15,943 nucleotides of DNA from Candidatus Thorarchaeota archaeon MP11T_1 (lineage in GTDB: Archaea > Asgardarchaeota > Thorarchaeia > Thorarchaeales > Thorarchaeaceae). Below the pieces are notes generated by a model that had not been told where the DNA came from, did not search any database, and saw only the letters and a list, made by a program, of their open reading frames with translations. The DNA lies in assembly GCA_002825515.1 (NCBI GenBank), contig PJET01000048.1, forward strand, positions 1-15,943, in the 5' to 3' direction. The position numbers and the translations under genes are program-made. Positions 8,301 through 15,943 of the stretch are shown here, piece after piece (the stretch's first letter is position 1; each line of letters starts with the position of its first letter).

Positions 8301-11300
8301 TCCCTCAATATAGTAGTACACGTATCCACCTGGCATTTCAGTTCTCGAGATGTACCTAGGAATTGTGTTGAGTGTTTCTTGAACACTCCATTCTCTGCCT
8401 TTTGTTGTACTAGAAACCATACCAATCCTGTCTTCTAACTCCACTCCAAGTGACTCGTATGCGACTACTATTGCACGCTCTTCAGAATTCAGTTCATCCA
8501 TTGATACAAACATCTCATCATCATAAGATGTTGTTGCTTGATGTGGATTCGCGCCTGTGAAGTTGAAATTACTGTTTCCAATGACTACCCAAACATCATT
8601 ATCCGCTTTTGCAGACCGTGTATAGACTGCAGACATTGCAATCGCAAAATCACCATCATTGAGCTCTACCACGTCGACATCATGAGCTTGGAAGTATGTC
8701 TTGTCATTGAAATTAGGATGGTTATTTGTCCATCCACCTGTCAGGTTCTTTGCGATATATGCTGCTCCAACTCGACCATACACACTTCCTGTAAGTGCAT
8801 TCCAAGCATCATACATAAAGACAATACCAACATTCCCTGAGTCATATTCAAAGAGGCTAGGATAATATCGGTCATAGAATGTTGTTCCAATGGGCTGAAT
8901 ACCATAAGTATCAGGCCAAAGGATTGGTCCATACCAGAGACCAGCTGACACATCACCCCAACATAAGGCAACATAATGCTGCCCACCTGAATCCCAAACT
9001 TCCCATGCGGCATATATGTCTCCATTGCCAGGAATTAGAACACTGGGGCGCGTTTCTGATACTACATTACTCAAATTACCTGTGTAAGCAAGTCCTGTTA
9101 AGTCCATCCATCTGGCTCCTGCAGACCAATCATCAAGGACCTTGGAGTACCATTTGTACCAGATTTCCTTGCCATTCTCATACACCATCAGAGTCCAATT
9201 GACCATGACTCCATAGACTCCTTGAGCCATGTCTTTGATAGAACGTTCAGTGGTTCCTGAGTCAGGGAAGTCACCTGAGTTATATGCGGTTGATATGAGA
9301 GGAACAACTGGGTAGTTTGGAGATGCTGTGACATATTCCACTTTCTGATATTGCGAATCGTTGCCTGGTATCCATTCCCAAAGATCAAAACCATTGGTAT
9401 GACCTATTACTATCTCTTGAGAACCGTCCATGTCTTGATCATCAAGTGTTAACACACTGATTGGATTCCAATATGTTACCTCAGTGGGAGCTTCCCATAC
9501 CTTGTAGAAAGTACCACCTTGGCATTCATATATGTGAACGAATCCATCCTGTCGAATGAGGCGGGTATCCTTAATTCCTCCAATAATGACTTCTTTGTAG
9601 CCATCTTGATCTGTATCACAAAGGGTGATTGCATTGATATAGTAATACCTGAACTCGGAGAATTCTGGATTGCCGACGAGATAGTACCTCCCCTCTAAAG
9701 TTGGATCTGTCACGAAGAATTCCTTATTCTCGAAACCATCAAATTCACCAATAGGGATATTGTATATGAAAAGATATGGTCCTGCTGCAACTGCAAGTTC
9801 AAGCTCTCCATTATAGTCTAAATCATCGCCAGCAGCCATTGCTGTAATCTCAGTCACTAGGTTGATGAACGCATCTCTATCAGCCCAAACCGAATCACGC
9901 AGATCAATTGAGTACTGATAAGTGAGTAAGTCCCCTCCATACAACCCAGCGTCCTCAAAGACATAGATCTGGAGATCAGATGCAACGATTATCTCCTTCA
10001 ATCCATCTTGATCAAGATCAACATCTGCAACGAGATGCTTTGCGTGATCCCAGATTCTTCTGTTGAAGTCTCCAGAGATGCCCTCTAATTCTTCATAGAG
10101 GTAGGGAGAAACGTCTGACACTTCAGTATGATTTAGGTCAAAGGAACGAAACATTCGCTTGTAGTTATTCTGTGTGAGGTGTTCAAACACGTAGACGTTA
10201 TTGTCGTAGTCCCCAACAATCAATTCTCCGTTTCCATCACCGTCAATATCTCCACTTGCAATAGAGAGAGTCCACTTGTCGAGGTCTGCATCATTACTCC
10301 ACGACTCGTGTACATGGAACCCGAGGTTGCTATAAATCTCCAATCCTACTATACCGCCGCTCATCAGACTGAAGTCCAATTGAGCTACTCTAGGATAGCT
10401 TGCAACAATGTAACTTTCTGTTGTATCGAATTCTGGAGCTGCCCATGCAATTCTTTCATTCCACTCCCGATATCCAGCAAGTGTCCAGTTGAAGTCCATA
10501 TCCCATCCCCAGAATTCATACCATCTCTCTAATGTATAACCGTTCACGTACCCACCGAGCTTTGGTACAATGCGAATATCTGTGAAGTTTTGGTATTTCA
10601 TATTGGTTTCAGGAAGTGGATTGGACATTATCTTCTTGTCTTCAACCCAGACTGGATCTTCAGCTGTCCCCTCGTTGATCCAGCAAGTAGCACCCATACT
10701 ATTTGCATAGCTCATTATTATGTCGAGGTCTCCATCTGAGTCAATATCAATCAACTCAGGTTGACCCCAGATTTTACTGGTTTCCTTAGAATTGATCTCA
10801 TTGAAGTACCCTCTGACTAGAGTAAAGTTCAGAACTCCACTCTCATACCACATGTTTCTAGCCATCTGGACATATCCATTTGATATAGCAAAATCGAGGT
10901 CACCATCACCATCAAAGTCAGCAAAGTCCATTTTTGGTTCTGCTTTTGCCAGGTTGATTAATTCCGTGAGTTCACCTGTGGTGTCAATCTCATACAGATC
11001 AATTCGGTGATTAAAGGGCTGAGTTTCACTATCTCTATAGTAAAAGACTACTGTTGCTCTTGAAGGTGCGTCCTCCTCAGCGCTAAGCGGAATACTTTCA
11101 ATTGAGATTGATGGGTTGAAGAGGCCTAATGCTATGAATGGCCAGATGCTATATTCATTGGCAGTTTCATACCCATTCACGAACAGAGGTGCTTCAATAG
11201 ACACCTTTTCCCATCCATCACCGGGTATGTCGATATTGATGTTGTTAAGATATGCCTGTGTTGTGAAATCTAACTCAGGTGCACTAGCTACGGGAACAAC

Positions 11301-14300
11301 ATCAGGTACGGTAAACGCTCGGACCTGTCCCTCATTTGTTCCCATCAAATAGTTGAATGTAGCACTTCCCCATAACCATGGGTTCAAAGTGGCATAGCTC
11401 CAAGAGTTGTATGTCGTTCCTGCATCAGGAACCCATGGCATTCCATATTGCCAATTCCATGTAGGCACATCCGGTTCATTTCCAACATAGACCATATCCC
11501 AGATGTTGGCACCAAAGGTATAGAATGAATCATCTCCTGAATCATATATGACATCATACTTGAACTCAGTAGTATTGTACATTATAGCATTGATTTCACC
11601 AGTTACACTCCCCACGATGATCTTGATCGGTTCTTCAAGTCCTTGTAAGTAACTCATACCATCCAATCTTAGAGGTCCTACTGTCACACTCAAAGCATCA
11701 GTGAGTGTATTGTAGACCTGCATAAGCTCAATTCCATTGACCTGATAGAACGCTGAGTTATTCACCATGATCTTTGCATACCTGAACCAATCCCATTTCC
11801 TTCTGGAGAGAGCATCATCAACATCAACACCAACCAAATCAATTCCAGGATTATACCTGTCCGAGGATACAAGTTCCCAGTCAGTGCCATCTTGAGAAAC
11901 ATAGAACCAGAAATCAGAATTGATGTGGCTCAAATCAGTCCCTGTCTTGAAATAAATGACAAGATCGTTGTTGCTATTAGCTCCTCCAGTTCCTTCCTCA
12001 TCAAGACCAAAGTCTAGAATTGCAGTGGCATTGTCAACACCAGCCAGAAATGCATTGAAATTAGAGAAGTTGCCATCTAGTACTCCTCCAGTAAGATGTA
12101 CAGGTCCTGCCATTCCAGAGTTATAGGGGTACACACTTGCGTCTGGCTCAAAAATCAGGAGAACCTCGTTCCATACATACTCTATCGGTTCTGTTTCTAT
12201 GATAGAGGCATTGATAGGATCGTGGTACGTTACATTATGAGCGTATATCATTCTATCAACATAATTATCAAGTCCCCAAAATCCAAAGGTTTCCCATGGC
12301 TTGAAATCACGATACACTTTTTGGTAGTCATAGCTGCGTGTCGATGGGTTCCATTCTAATGTGAAGACTCCTTGACCTTGAGCTACTAAGACAATGTCAT
12401 CACCAGGCATGTTGTCAAGCTCGCCTACCGCCATTGATTGAATTGGTGTCCAAGTATAATTCTCAGAAGTCCAATTGAGGTAGTAGTGGTTGTCATATAC
12501 TAGGGGGAATGGTTGCCCATTTATCATGAACGTGATTCCGTCATTCTCAAAGACATAGACGGTTCCATCCCTTGTACCGCAAATAATCTCTGGAAGACCA
12601 TTATAATTCGTATCACCTGTTTCAAGGCTGTATATCTTCTCACCTACGTTCAATGTTGCCACCTCATCGTACGTGATCCAGTGTTCTTCTACGAATGGAT
12701 ACCCAGAGTGGTTATCGAACTCGAAGAGATGGAGCTTTCCATCCCATCCACCAGCTATGATATCAGGTCTATAATCACGATCAACATCATCGACCTTTAA
12801 AGCAAAGACTCGAAACATGTCTGGAGATGTCCAAACATGGTCGAACTGATTCTCTGTGTTTGCATACGGGTCATAGAGATGACGTTGCTCAAACACATAG
12901 ATGAATCCATCAGAACATCCTGCAACGATCTCAATGAGACTGTTGAGGTCTGTGTCACCAAAAGCTAGAGCCATAACATCGCTTTGGAAAACGCTATCTC
13001 CTGTATCCCAGACCTTGTCCCAAAGTTTTGTTTCTGTGTTCAGTCTGAACACGTGGATCTGGTTATCATACAGATAACCACCTCCTAGTGCCAGAAATCC
13101 AGTACCCTTGTCATATGCAATAGCATGAATCGCCGCCTTTGAACGCCAGGGTTCATAATTCAATGAATAATCATTTGCCCGATCACCAAGAACTTGACCA
13201 ATATTCTGATTTGATGGCATTTTCTGAACAGTAGGATTGAACATCTCAGCAATTTGGCCTTGAAGCTCAGGCGAGAGATCCTCCCAACCTGCAGGATACT
13301 CATCGTATTCATTAATGTCCCCTCCTATTGCACTCATGGGTGCGCTTGGAACATATCCAAAGGAGCTAATCAGCAGCAGTCCTAAGAATGTAAGACCAAG
13401 AAACATCAACCCTAAACTACTACTGCCCTTCTTGTTTTTCTTCTTGGAAGTCTTTTCCTTAGGTTCCTTCTTTGAAGAACTAGTTTTCTTCTTGGTGCTC
13501 TTTTCGGTACTCTCCTCCGTCGTATCTCCAGAAACATCCTCTGTGAGGGCTTCCAATTCAGGAGGTTTCGTACTAGGCTCCTCTCCCCGCCGTTTCTTCC
13601 TATACCTCATTATCAATGGCACTCCATATAGCAGGAACAATATCACAAAAACTCCAATCCCTGCTCCCACTGCGAGGTAAAGAAGCGGGCTGATTGGTTC
13701 TGGATAGGTTGGAGCCGCAGCCACTTTGAAAATTCGAATCGCCATATGGACATCGTCATCATAGTCGACTGCGAACACTTGGAGCTCATAGGTGCCAATC
13801 TCCCATTCCATGCCTGTATGGGTCCAAGTCATTGTCGCTGGATTGTAGGTCATCGTCAGATTATCGCTCCACCCCTGGCTCGTGTTATATCTGAACTCCA
13901 TGCTCTTGAAGGGTGTATAGTTCAGAACATTCACGTCAACTGTCTGAGCGTTGTTGACCACAGCTAGTGGCATTAGAACATCCATTGATGCCTCACCACG
14001 CTTCACAGATATTGCCTCCTCATACTCTGTGCTAGAGGTGGTTGCCAAAGGATCGGTTCCAATTGCAATTTCTAATCCATCAGGATAGCCATCACCGTCT
14101 GTGTCCACTGAAGCTGGATCAGTGCCATAGATATAGTATTCAGCGCCATCAGATATGGCATCACCATCCGAGTCTTGGTCGAATATACCTCCACCAGTTC
14201 TATAGAGCTTCAATTGGAATTCGATACCATCCTGAAGTCCATCGAAATCCGTATCAAATTCCAAGGTGTCGGGAACACCGTCACCATCTGAGTCGTCATT

Positions 14301-15943
14301 TAACGGGTCCGTATGGTAGAAATTCACCTCCGAACCATCCGGCAACCAATCATCATCACAATCTGGATCGGTTGCCAACGTTCCGTATATCGCCTGGGCT
14401 GGTACAAACTGCAATATCGGAGATTGTTCCGCTAGAGCGAACGAAGATTCTCCAGCCAAAGCATACATCTCTTCAGTCCCCATCCCTATCGACCAATTAG
14501 TAGGCGGCCATGGACCATATGGCCAGACCTCTACCAGAGTTTCTTCGAAATCATACAACTCATCTCCATCTGTATCATTATACAATGCTGAAGTGTTGTA
14601 TACCCAGATTTCCCACCAATCAGTGATTGTATCATTATCAGTGTCATTGCTTGCAGGGTTTGTATTAAACACTAGAACTTCCTGGTAGTCGATTAGAAGG
14701 TCGTCATCAGTGTCTCTATCAACAGGAGAGGTGTTGTACCTAAAGACAAGGGTCATTGCTCTGTATGGATAGATTAACCCGGAAACATTCTCTATCGCCA
14801 TTTCAGTTCCATCAGGGATAAAGTCATGGTCACTGTCCTTGTTTGTAGGATCAAGTGGAATGGGATCTAACCATGGCACTTTTCCAGAAGCAAGGTACAA
14901 CTCCATCGCATCAGTTAAGCCATCCTGATCCGAGTCTGTTTCTGTGATGTTTGTGAATACCCATTCCTGATACATGACACCTTCTTCATCCATTTTGTAG
15001 ATGTAAAAGCCATTAGCCTCTTGATAATCATTCATTGGGAAGGTCATCTCCCCAAACTCGTTAGGTTCAGTTATCGAGTCGCCATCTGTGTCCCACGATA
15101 GTGGGTCACAGTTGTAAACTTCAATCTCCTCGCCATCAGACAGAAGATCATCATCTGTGTCATAGTCAAATGGATCAGTGTAATAGACGAAGATTTCTTC
15201 ATAATCTGTGAGACCATCGTTATCCGAATCTTCATCCATCGGATCTGAGCCATAAATCAGCACCTCATCGCCATCGTATATCATATCGCCGTCACTATCA
15301 TCGGTTAATGGATTTGTGTGCCAGAAGTATACCTCTTCTCCATCTCCAAGACCATCGAGATCTGAGTCCCAGACATTTGGATTGGTGAAGAATGTGTAGA
15401 ACTCATCACCATCAGAAATCATGTCACCATCTGTGTCTTGCTCTCGTGGGTCAGCGCCCAATAGAATCTCTTGTAGATCGAAGAGACCGTCATCATCCGT
15501 ATCAGCATCATTTGGATTGGTGTGGTTGCTGTATGGGTTCAGTACTCCCTCTAGACCATCCAGAAGTCCATCGTCATCTGAGTCACCATCAGTTGGATCC
15601 GTGGGCGGTGTCTGTGCAAGCTCATACCCATCACTGTTTAGCCACATTCCTGGTTGAGGTGTCCGGTCTGTTACGCCTGTATCTCCATCCGTGTCAGGAT
15701 TACACGGATTAGTGAACACATGTTTGTTCTCTGGTTCGCCTTCTTCATCGTAGATGATAAGCCAGAACCCTGCAACGTCTGCGCCATCATTCATATCCTT
15801 GAGGAAGAGGTATGCTTGAGAGTCAACGACCCCATTGTAGAGCTGCAAGGCAGAATCATCATCAGTGTCTGCATCTAGTGGATGTGTAAAGCCTCCATTG
15901 AAGATGAGTGGATTCGGGTCCATTGCCCAACCAGTTTCAGAGC
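5307..15943 (-). CDS. Giant Ca-binding-repeat / FG-GAP surface protein, N-terminus beyond the window
   Basis: One frame runs from the right window edge to the TAG at 5307-5309, over 3,540 codons. Numbering here uses the first in-window ATG (15923), but the frame is open upstream of it, there is no ribosome site or signal peptide there, and the protein begins within a repeat, so the true start is outside. Domains in order: about 20 thrombospondin type 3-like repeats (19-625); an Ig-like beta domain (about 640-735); TM1 (744-772); a Lys/Ser/Glu-rich loop (773-836); TM2 (837-858); many FG-GAP/VCBS-type units with D-x-D-x-D-G...E-I/V motifs (about 985-3480); a discoidin-like sandwich (about 1275-1405); a BNR/sialidase-like stretch (about 2289-2520); a Pro-rich stalk; TM3 (about 3506-3522) and a basic tail 'KVVKRLRKEEEVE'. 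Cysteines are few and N-glycosylation sequons are many, as expected outside the cell. Likely roles are adhesion, surface architecture or Ca-dependent polysaccharide binding; none is proven. Confidence 0.9.
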   Translation of the reverse strand, partial: SETGWAMDPNPLIFNGGFTHPLDADTDDDSALQLYNGVVDSQAYLFLKDMNDGADVAGFWLIIYDEEGEPENKHVFTNPCNPDTDGDTGVTDRTPQPGMWLNSDGYELAQTPPTDPTDGDSDDDGLLDGLEGVLNPYSNHTNPNDADTDDDGLFDLQEILLGADPREQDTDGDMISDGDEFYTFFTNPNVWDSDLDGLGDGEEVYFWHTNPLTDDSDGDMIYDGDEVLIYGSDPMDEDSDNDGLTDYEEIFVYYTDPFDYDTDDDLLSDGEEIEVYNCDPLSWDTDGDSITEPNEFGEMTFPMNDYQEANGFYIYKMDEEGVMYQEWVFTNITETDSDQDGLTDAMELYLASGKVPWLDPIPLDPTNKDSDHDFIPDGTEMAIENVSGLIYPYRAMTLVFRYNTSPVDRDTDDDLLIDYQEVLVFNTNPASNDTDNDTITDWWEIWVYNTSALYNDTDGDELYDFEETLVEVWPYGPWPPTNWSIGMGTEEMYALAGESSFALAEQSPILQFVPAQAIYGTLATDPDCDDDWLPDGSEVNFYHTDPLNDDSDGDGVPDTLEFDTDFDGLQDGIEFQLKLYRTGGGIFDQDSDGDAISDGAEYYIYGTDPASVDTDGDGYPDGLEIAIGTDPLATTSSTEYEEAISVKRGEASMDVLMPLAVVNNAQTVDVNVLNYTPFKSMEFRYNTSQGWSDNLTMTYNPATMTWTHTGMEWEIGTYELQVFAVDYDDDVHMAIRIFKVAAAPTYPEPISPLLYLAVGAGIGVFVILFLLYGVPLIMRYRKKRRGEEPSTKPPELEALTEDVSGDTTEESTEKSTKKKTSSSKKEPKEKTSKKKNKKGSSSLGLMFLGLTFLGLLLISSFGYVPSAPMSAIGGDINEYDEYPAGWEDLSPELQGQIAEMFNPTVQKMPSNQNIGQVLGDRANDYSLNYEPWRSKAAIHAIAYDKGTGFLALGGGYLYDNQIHVFRLNTETKLWDKVWDTGDSVFQSDVMALAFGDTDLNSLIEIVAGCSDGFIYVFEQRHLYDPYANTENQFDHVWTSPDMFRVFALKVDDVDRDYRPDIIAGGWDGKLHLFEFDNHSGYPFVEEHWITYDEVATLNVGEKIYSLETGDTNYNGLPEIICGTRDGTVYVFENDGITFMINGQPFPLVYDNHYYLNWTSENYTWTPIQSMAVGELDNMPGDDIVLVAQGQGVFTLEWNPSTRSYDYQKVYRDFKPWETFGFWGLDNYVDRMIYAHNVTYHDPINASIIETEPIEYVWNEVLLIFEPDASVYPYNSGMAGPVHLTGGVLDGNFSNFNAFLAGVDNATAILDFGLDEEGTGGANSNNDLVIYFKTGTDLSHINSDFWFYVSQDGTDWELVSSDRYNPGIDLVGVDVDDALSRRKWDWFRYAKIMVNNSAFYQVNGIELMQVYNTLTDALSVTVGPLRLDGMSYLQGLEEPIKIIVGSVTGEINAIMYNTTEFKYDVIYDSGDDSFYTFGANIWDMVYVGNEPDVPTWNWQYGMPWVPDAGTTYNSWSYATLNPWLWGSATFNYLMGTNEGQVRAFTVPDVVPVASAPELDFTTQAYLNNINIDIPGDGWEKVSIEAPLFVNGYETANEYSIWPFIALGLFNPSISIESIPLSAEEDAPSRATVVFYYRDSETQPFNHRIDLYEIDTTGELTELINLAKAEPKMDFADFDGDGDLDFAISNGYVQMARNMWYESGVLNFTLVRGYFNEINSKETSKIWGQPELIDIDSDGDLDIIMSYANSMGATCWINEGTAEDPVWVEDKKIMSNPLPETNMKYQNFTDIRIVPKLGGYVNGYTLERWYEFWGWDMDFNWTLAGYREWNERIAWAAPEFDTTESYIVASYPRVAQLDFSLMSGGIVGLEIYSNLGFHVHESWSNDADLDKWTLSIASGDIDGDGNGELIVGDYDNNVYVFEHLTQNNYKRMFRSFDLNHTEVSDVSPYLYEELEGISGDFNRRIWDHAKHLVADVDLDQDGLKEIIVASDLQIYVFEDAGLYGGDLLTYQYSIDLRDSVWADRDAFINLVTEITAMAAGDDLDYNGELELAVAAGPYLFIYNIPIGEFDGFENKEFFVTDPTLEGRYYLVGNPEFSEFRYYYINAITLCDTDQDGYKEVIIGGIKDTRLIRQDGFVHIYECQGGTFYKVWEAPTEVTYWNPISVLTLDDQDMDGSQEIVIGHTNGFDLWEWIPGNDSQYQKVEYVTASPNYPVVPLISTAYNSGDFPDSGTTERSIKDMAQGVYGVMVNWTLMVYENGKEIWYKWYSKVLDDWSAGARWMDLTGLAYTGNLSNVVSETRPSVLIPGNGDIYAAWEVWDSGGQHYVALCWGDVSAGLWYGPILWPDTYGIQPIGTTFYDRYYPSLFEYDSGNVGIVFMYDAWNALTGSVYGRVGAAYIAKNLTGGWTNNHPNFNDKTYFQAHDVDVVELNDGDFAIAMSAVYTRSAKADNDVWVVIGNSNFNFTGANPHQATTSYDDEMFVSMDELNSEERAIVVAYESLGVELEDRIGMVSSTTKGREWSVQETLNTIPRYISRTEMPGGYVYYYIEGSPFPIYQLSIFSPCVVANDDAGFMYTATFNFKYYFPPGVITDKGFWVCVHDIVYGINPQSDWTMNHLRDVIDLDVGDTDSDGRREVVVGFGNQVAVYEMKHSTNGTDFMTHEEAWLSDPFDNPITGVSVYDTNNNGWEDIGVSSRRGDVYIFEYIDPSEGPVNLWYSKQLWTYPTSGDQDPLVDGLIYPDVLQAYDLDQDGREEIILASYEMGIIEAIDEYGSQIWENADDATDGFSNVILSDLDSDGIDEIFCTSKDSNLYVFDVTTGTLEWSYVDAGNPLVSVAVGDLTGDGISEVVFTDEVGHIHVLNYTGGLLSNYSTGGTYIFSLLIGNFTDAPEQQLAFVTFNETLVVMNPLNGTIYYKSPDETATPYTAIVPYDFNKDGFEDIVFVRQKVHILDVVEGTIYYNSTTDIGWPHDLYVYDFDGDNSTEILTLTLDQGLYLEEVASKSLQWHYNLDTENHVIWDLGFGNASGNGALDIFIVASEYLNDVGIVAAIDGKNGIPIWFNFTGGDLGEVIGARLSDEGYDSLIAWDMQNERLIAVSGIEPIELIEPPAYDDHDIYWERGVNGVYGVWVDDIFGTSIDEILIAGRNTDGKYNLALIDSVTMQVRWNITFESKIYDVQIGYISNWVVKDIAVWSGLRELYVLDGLDGQVILQMKTLDTHEIEGIRVADFSSAAGNDFEEIAVLIRQVSGGSEVYIEWYDEAGNALYNTKSDLFTSTASSYRMVVGNFRGGATADIAMGASLFNARIYNGGNGALFTTASPSSTYGLAAGDFNGDGSADLAVMDSGSDIHMFEFVGGGSITLNFATGMVREFFAGDIYNNDNVDEVVVNLEREGVIAYSWIGTEVWRYNAPLVMGGKDTRIVLEDMNADGWTDLVLTNKEYINVVDGSTARLMWHYWSDDLSSNRDPRVGSIYSGTGRDVLCYGNDWIYVVAHDIVAPPVPPSTPPFQANAAYLPFDFTFLVGIACFQLLLLSIPHSKVVKRLRKEEEVE
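5480..12970 (-). repeat. FG-GAP/VCBS beta-propeller repeat region of the giant protein
   Basis: Divergent units of the type 'GDIDGDGNGELIVGDYDNNVYVFE', 'DLDQDGREEIILAS' and 'GDFNGDGSADLAVMD' recur roughly twenty or more times between residues 985 and 3480. Each combines a Ca-binding Asp loop with two or three beta strands, as in integrin-alpha-type propellers. The number implies several consecutive propellers. Some units have lost their Asp ladder and look PQQ-like ('VYVFDVTTGTLEWSY'). The repeats are not near-identical at DNA level, so they are old duplications. Confidence 0.8.
11709..12101 (-). other. Discoidin-like beta-sandwich inserted between propeller repeats
   Basis: Residues 1275-1405 contain 'VLDGNFSNF', 'ATAILDFG', 'NDLVIYFKTG', 'FWFYVSQDGTDWELV' and 'FRYAKIMVNN...VNGIELMQVY'. 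This order (buried first strand, 'x-x-L-D-F-G', 'S-x-D-G-x-x-W', 'R-Y-x-x-I') resembles F5/8 type C and related carbohydrate-binding sandwiches. It has no Asp-ladder repeats, unlike the flanks. Confidence 0.5.
13350..13694 (-). other. Internal two-helix membrane hairpin with Lys/Ser-rich loop
   Basis: TM1 (744-772, 'LLYLAVGAGIGVFVILFLLYG') is followed by 'RYRKKRRGEE', then a Thr/Ser/Glu segment and a Lys-rich run (811-832), then TM2 (837-858, 'LGLMFLGLTFLGLLLISSFG'). The positive-inside rule puts the loop in the cytoplasm and both large flanks outside. The second half looks like a signal peptide preceded by basic residues. Confidence 0.75.
14049..15869 (-). repeat. Thrombospondin type 3-like Ca-binding repeat array
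   Basis: About 20 units of roughly 23 residues follow the pattern D-S/T-D-x-D-G-L-x-D-G-x-E, then a short hydrophobic strand and 'T-D/N-P'. The Asp residues at alternate positions are Ca ligands in this family. Units around 10-12 and 15 have longer linkers. The array continues to the right window edge, so its full length is unknown. At DNA level the units are diverged copies of about 69 bp. Confidence 0.88.

Noticed and set aside
13315..13680. A 121-codon plus-strand frame with hydrophobic Phe/Leu/Val stretches
   Set aside because: It is the antisense of the Lys-rich loop and membrane helices (AAG/AAA reads as CTT/TTT). No independent coding evidence.
14042..14500. A 152-codon plus-strand frame rich in His, Pro and Arg opposite the giant gene
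   Set aside because: It is the antisense of the Asp/Gly-rich repeat array; composition follows from the complementary codons and there is no family resemblance or ribosome site.
14049..15869. Periodic DNA in the repeat array as a CRISPR or satellite
   Set aside because: The period of about 69 bp with variable copies is fully explained by in-frame protein repeats; there are no identical repeats separated by unique spacers.
15904..15923. ATG at 15923 as the true start of the giant protein
   Set aside because: The frame is open to the window edge, there is no ribosome site or signal peptide, and the sequence starts within a Ca-binding repeat.

Overview
The window looks archaeal, most likely from an Asgard-type (for example Thorarchaeota-like) genome, but the lineage is an inference. 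The signs are a very large Ca-binding-repeat/FG-GAP surface protein anchored by membrane helices, a PadR regulator with AT-rich TATA-like promoter elements, a stand-alone EF-Tu-domain-II-like protein, several non-ATG starts, and little Shine-Dalgarno signal at some starts. Base composition is moderately AT-rich throughout. I see no mobile element, CRISPR array, tRNA or rRNA.

Layout. (1) Positions 1-2185, minus strand: the first 728 codons of a molybdenum/tungsten bis-pterin oxidoreductase, cut by the left window edge. It has the usual N-terminal 4Fe-4S site. It also carries a second, two-cluster ferredoxin-like segment that interrupts the C-terminal pterin-binding domain. (2) Positions 2186-2296: a divergent control region with two overlapping palindromes at the oxidoreductase start and two tandem 18-bp dyads before the next gene. 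(3) Positions 2297-4148, plus strand: a two-gene operon of a PadR-family repressor and a BtrH_N/DUF4872 protein (papain-like fold, acyltransferase relative). (4) Positions 4211-4801, plus: a PduO-type cob(I)alamin adenosyltransferase. (5) Positions 4835-5089, minus: a small EF-Tu-domain-II-like protein, convergent with the adenosyltransferase. (6) Positions 5307-15943, minus: one uninterrupted frame of more than 3,540 codons, open at the right edge. It encodes a giant surface protein with about 20 thrombospondin type 3-like Ca-binding repeats, an Ig-like domain, a two-helix membrane hairpin with a Lys/Ser-rich loop, some 2,600 residues of FG-GAP/VCBS and related beta-propeller repeats with discoidin-like and BNR-like inserts, and a C-terminal membrane anchor.

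How the parts may work together. The PadR protein probably represses its own operon through the tandem dyads, and possibly also acts on the divergent oxidoreductase. That would tie a redox enzyme to a putative acyl-transfer or small-molecule-modifying enzyme. This is inference from geometry. The adenosyltransferase, the EF-Tu-like protein and the giant surface protein show no obvious functional link to this module or to each other.
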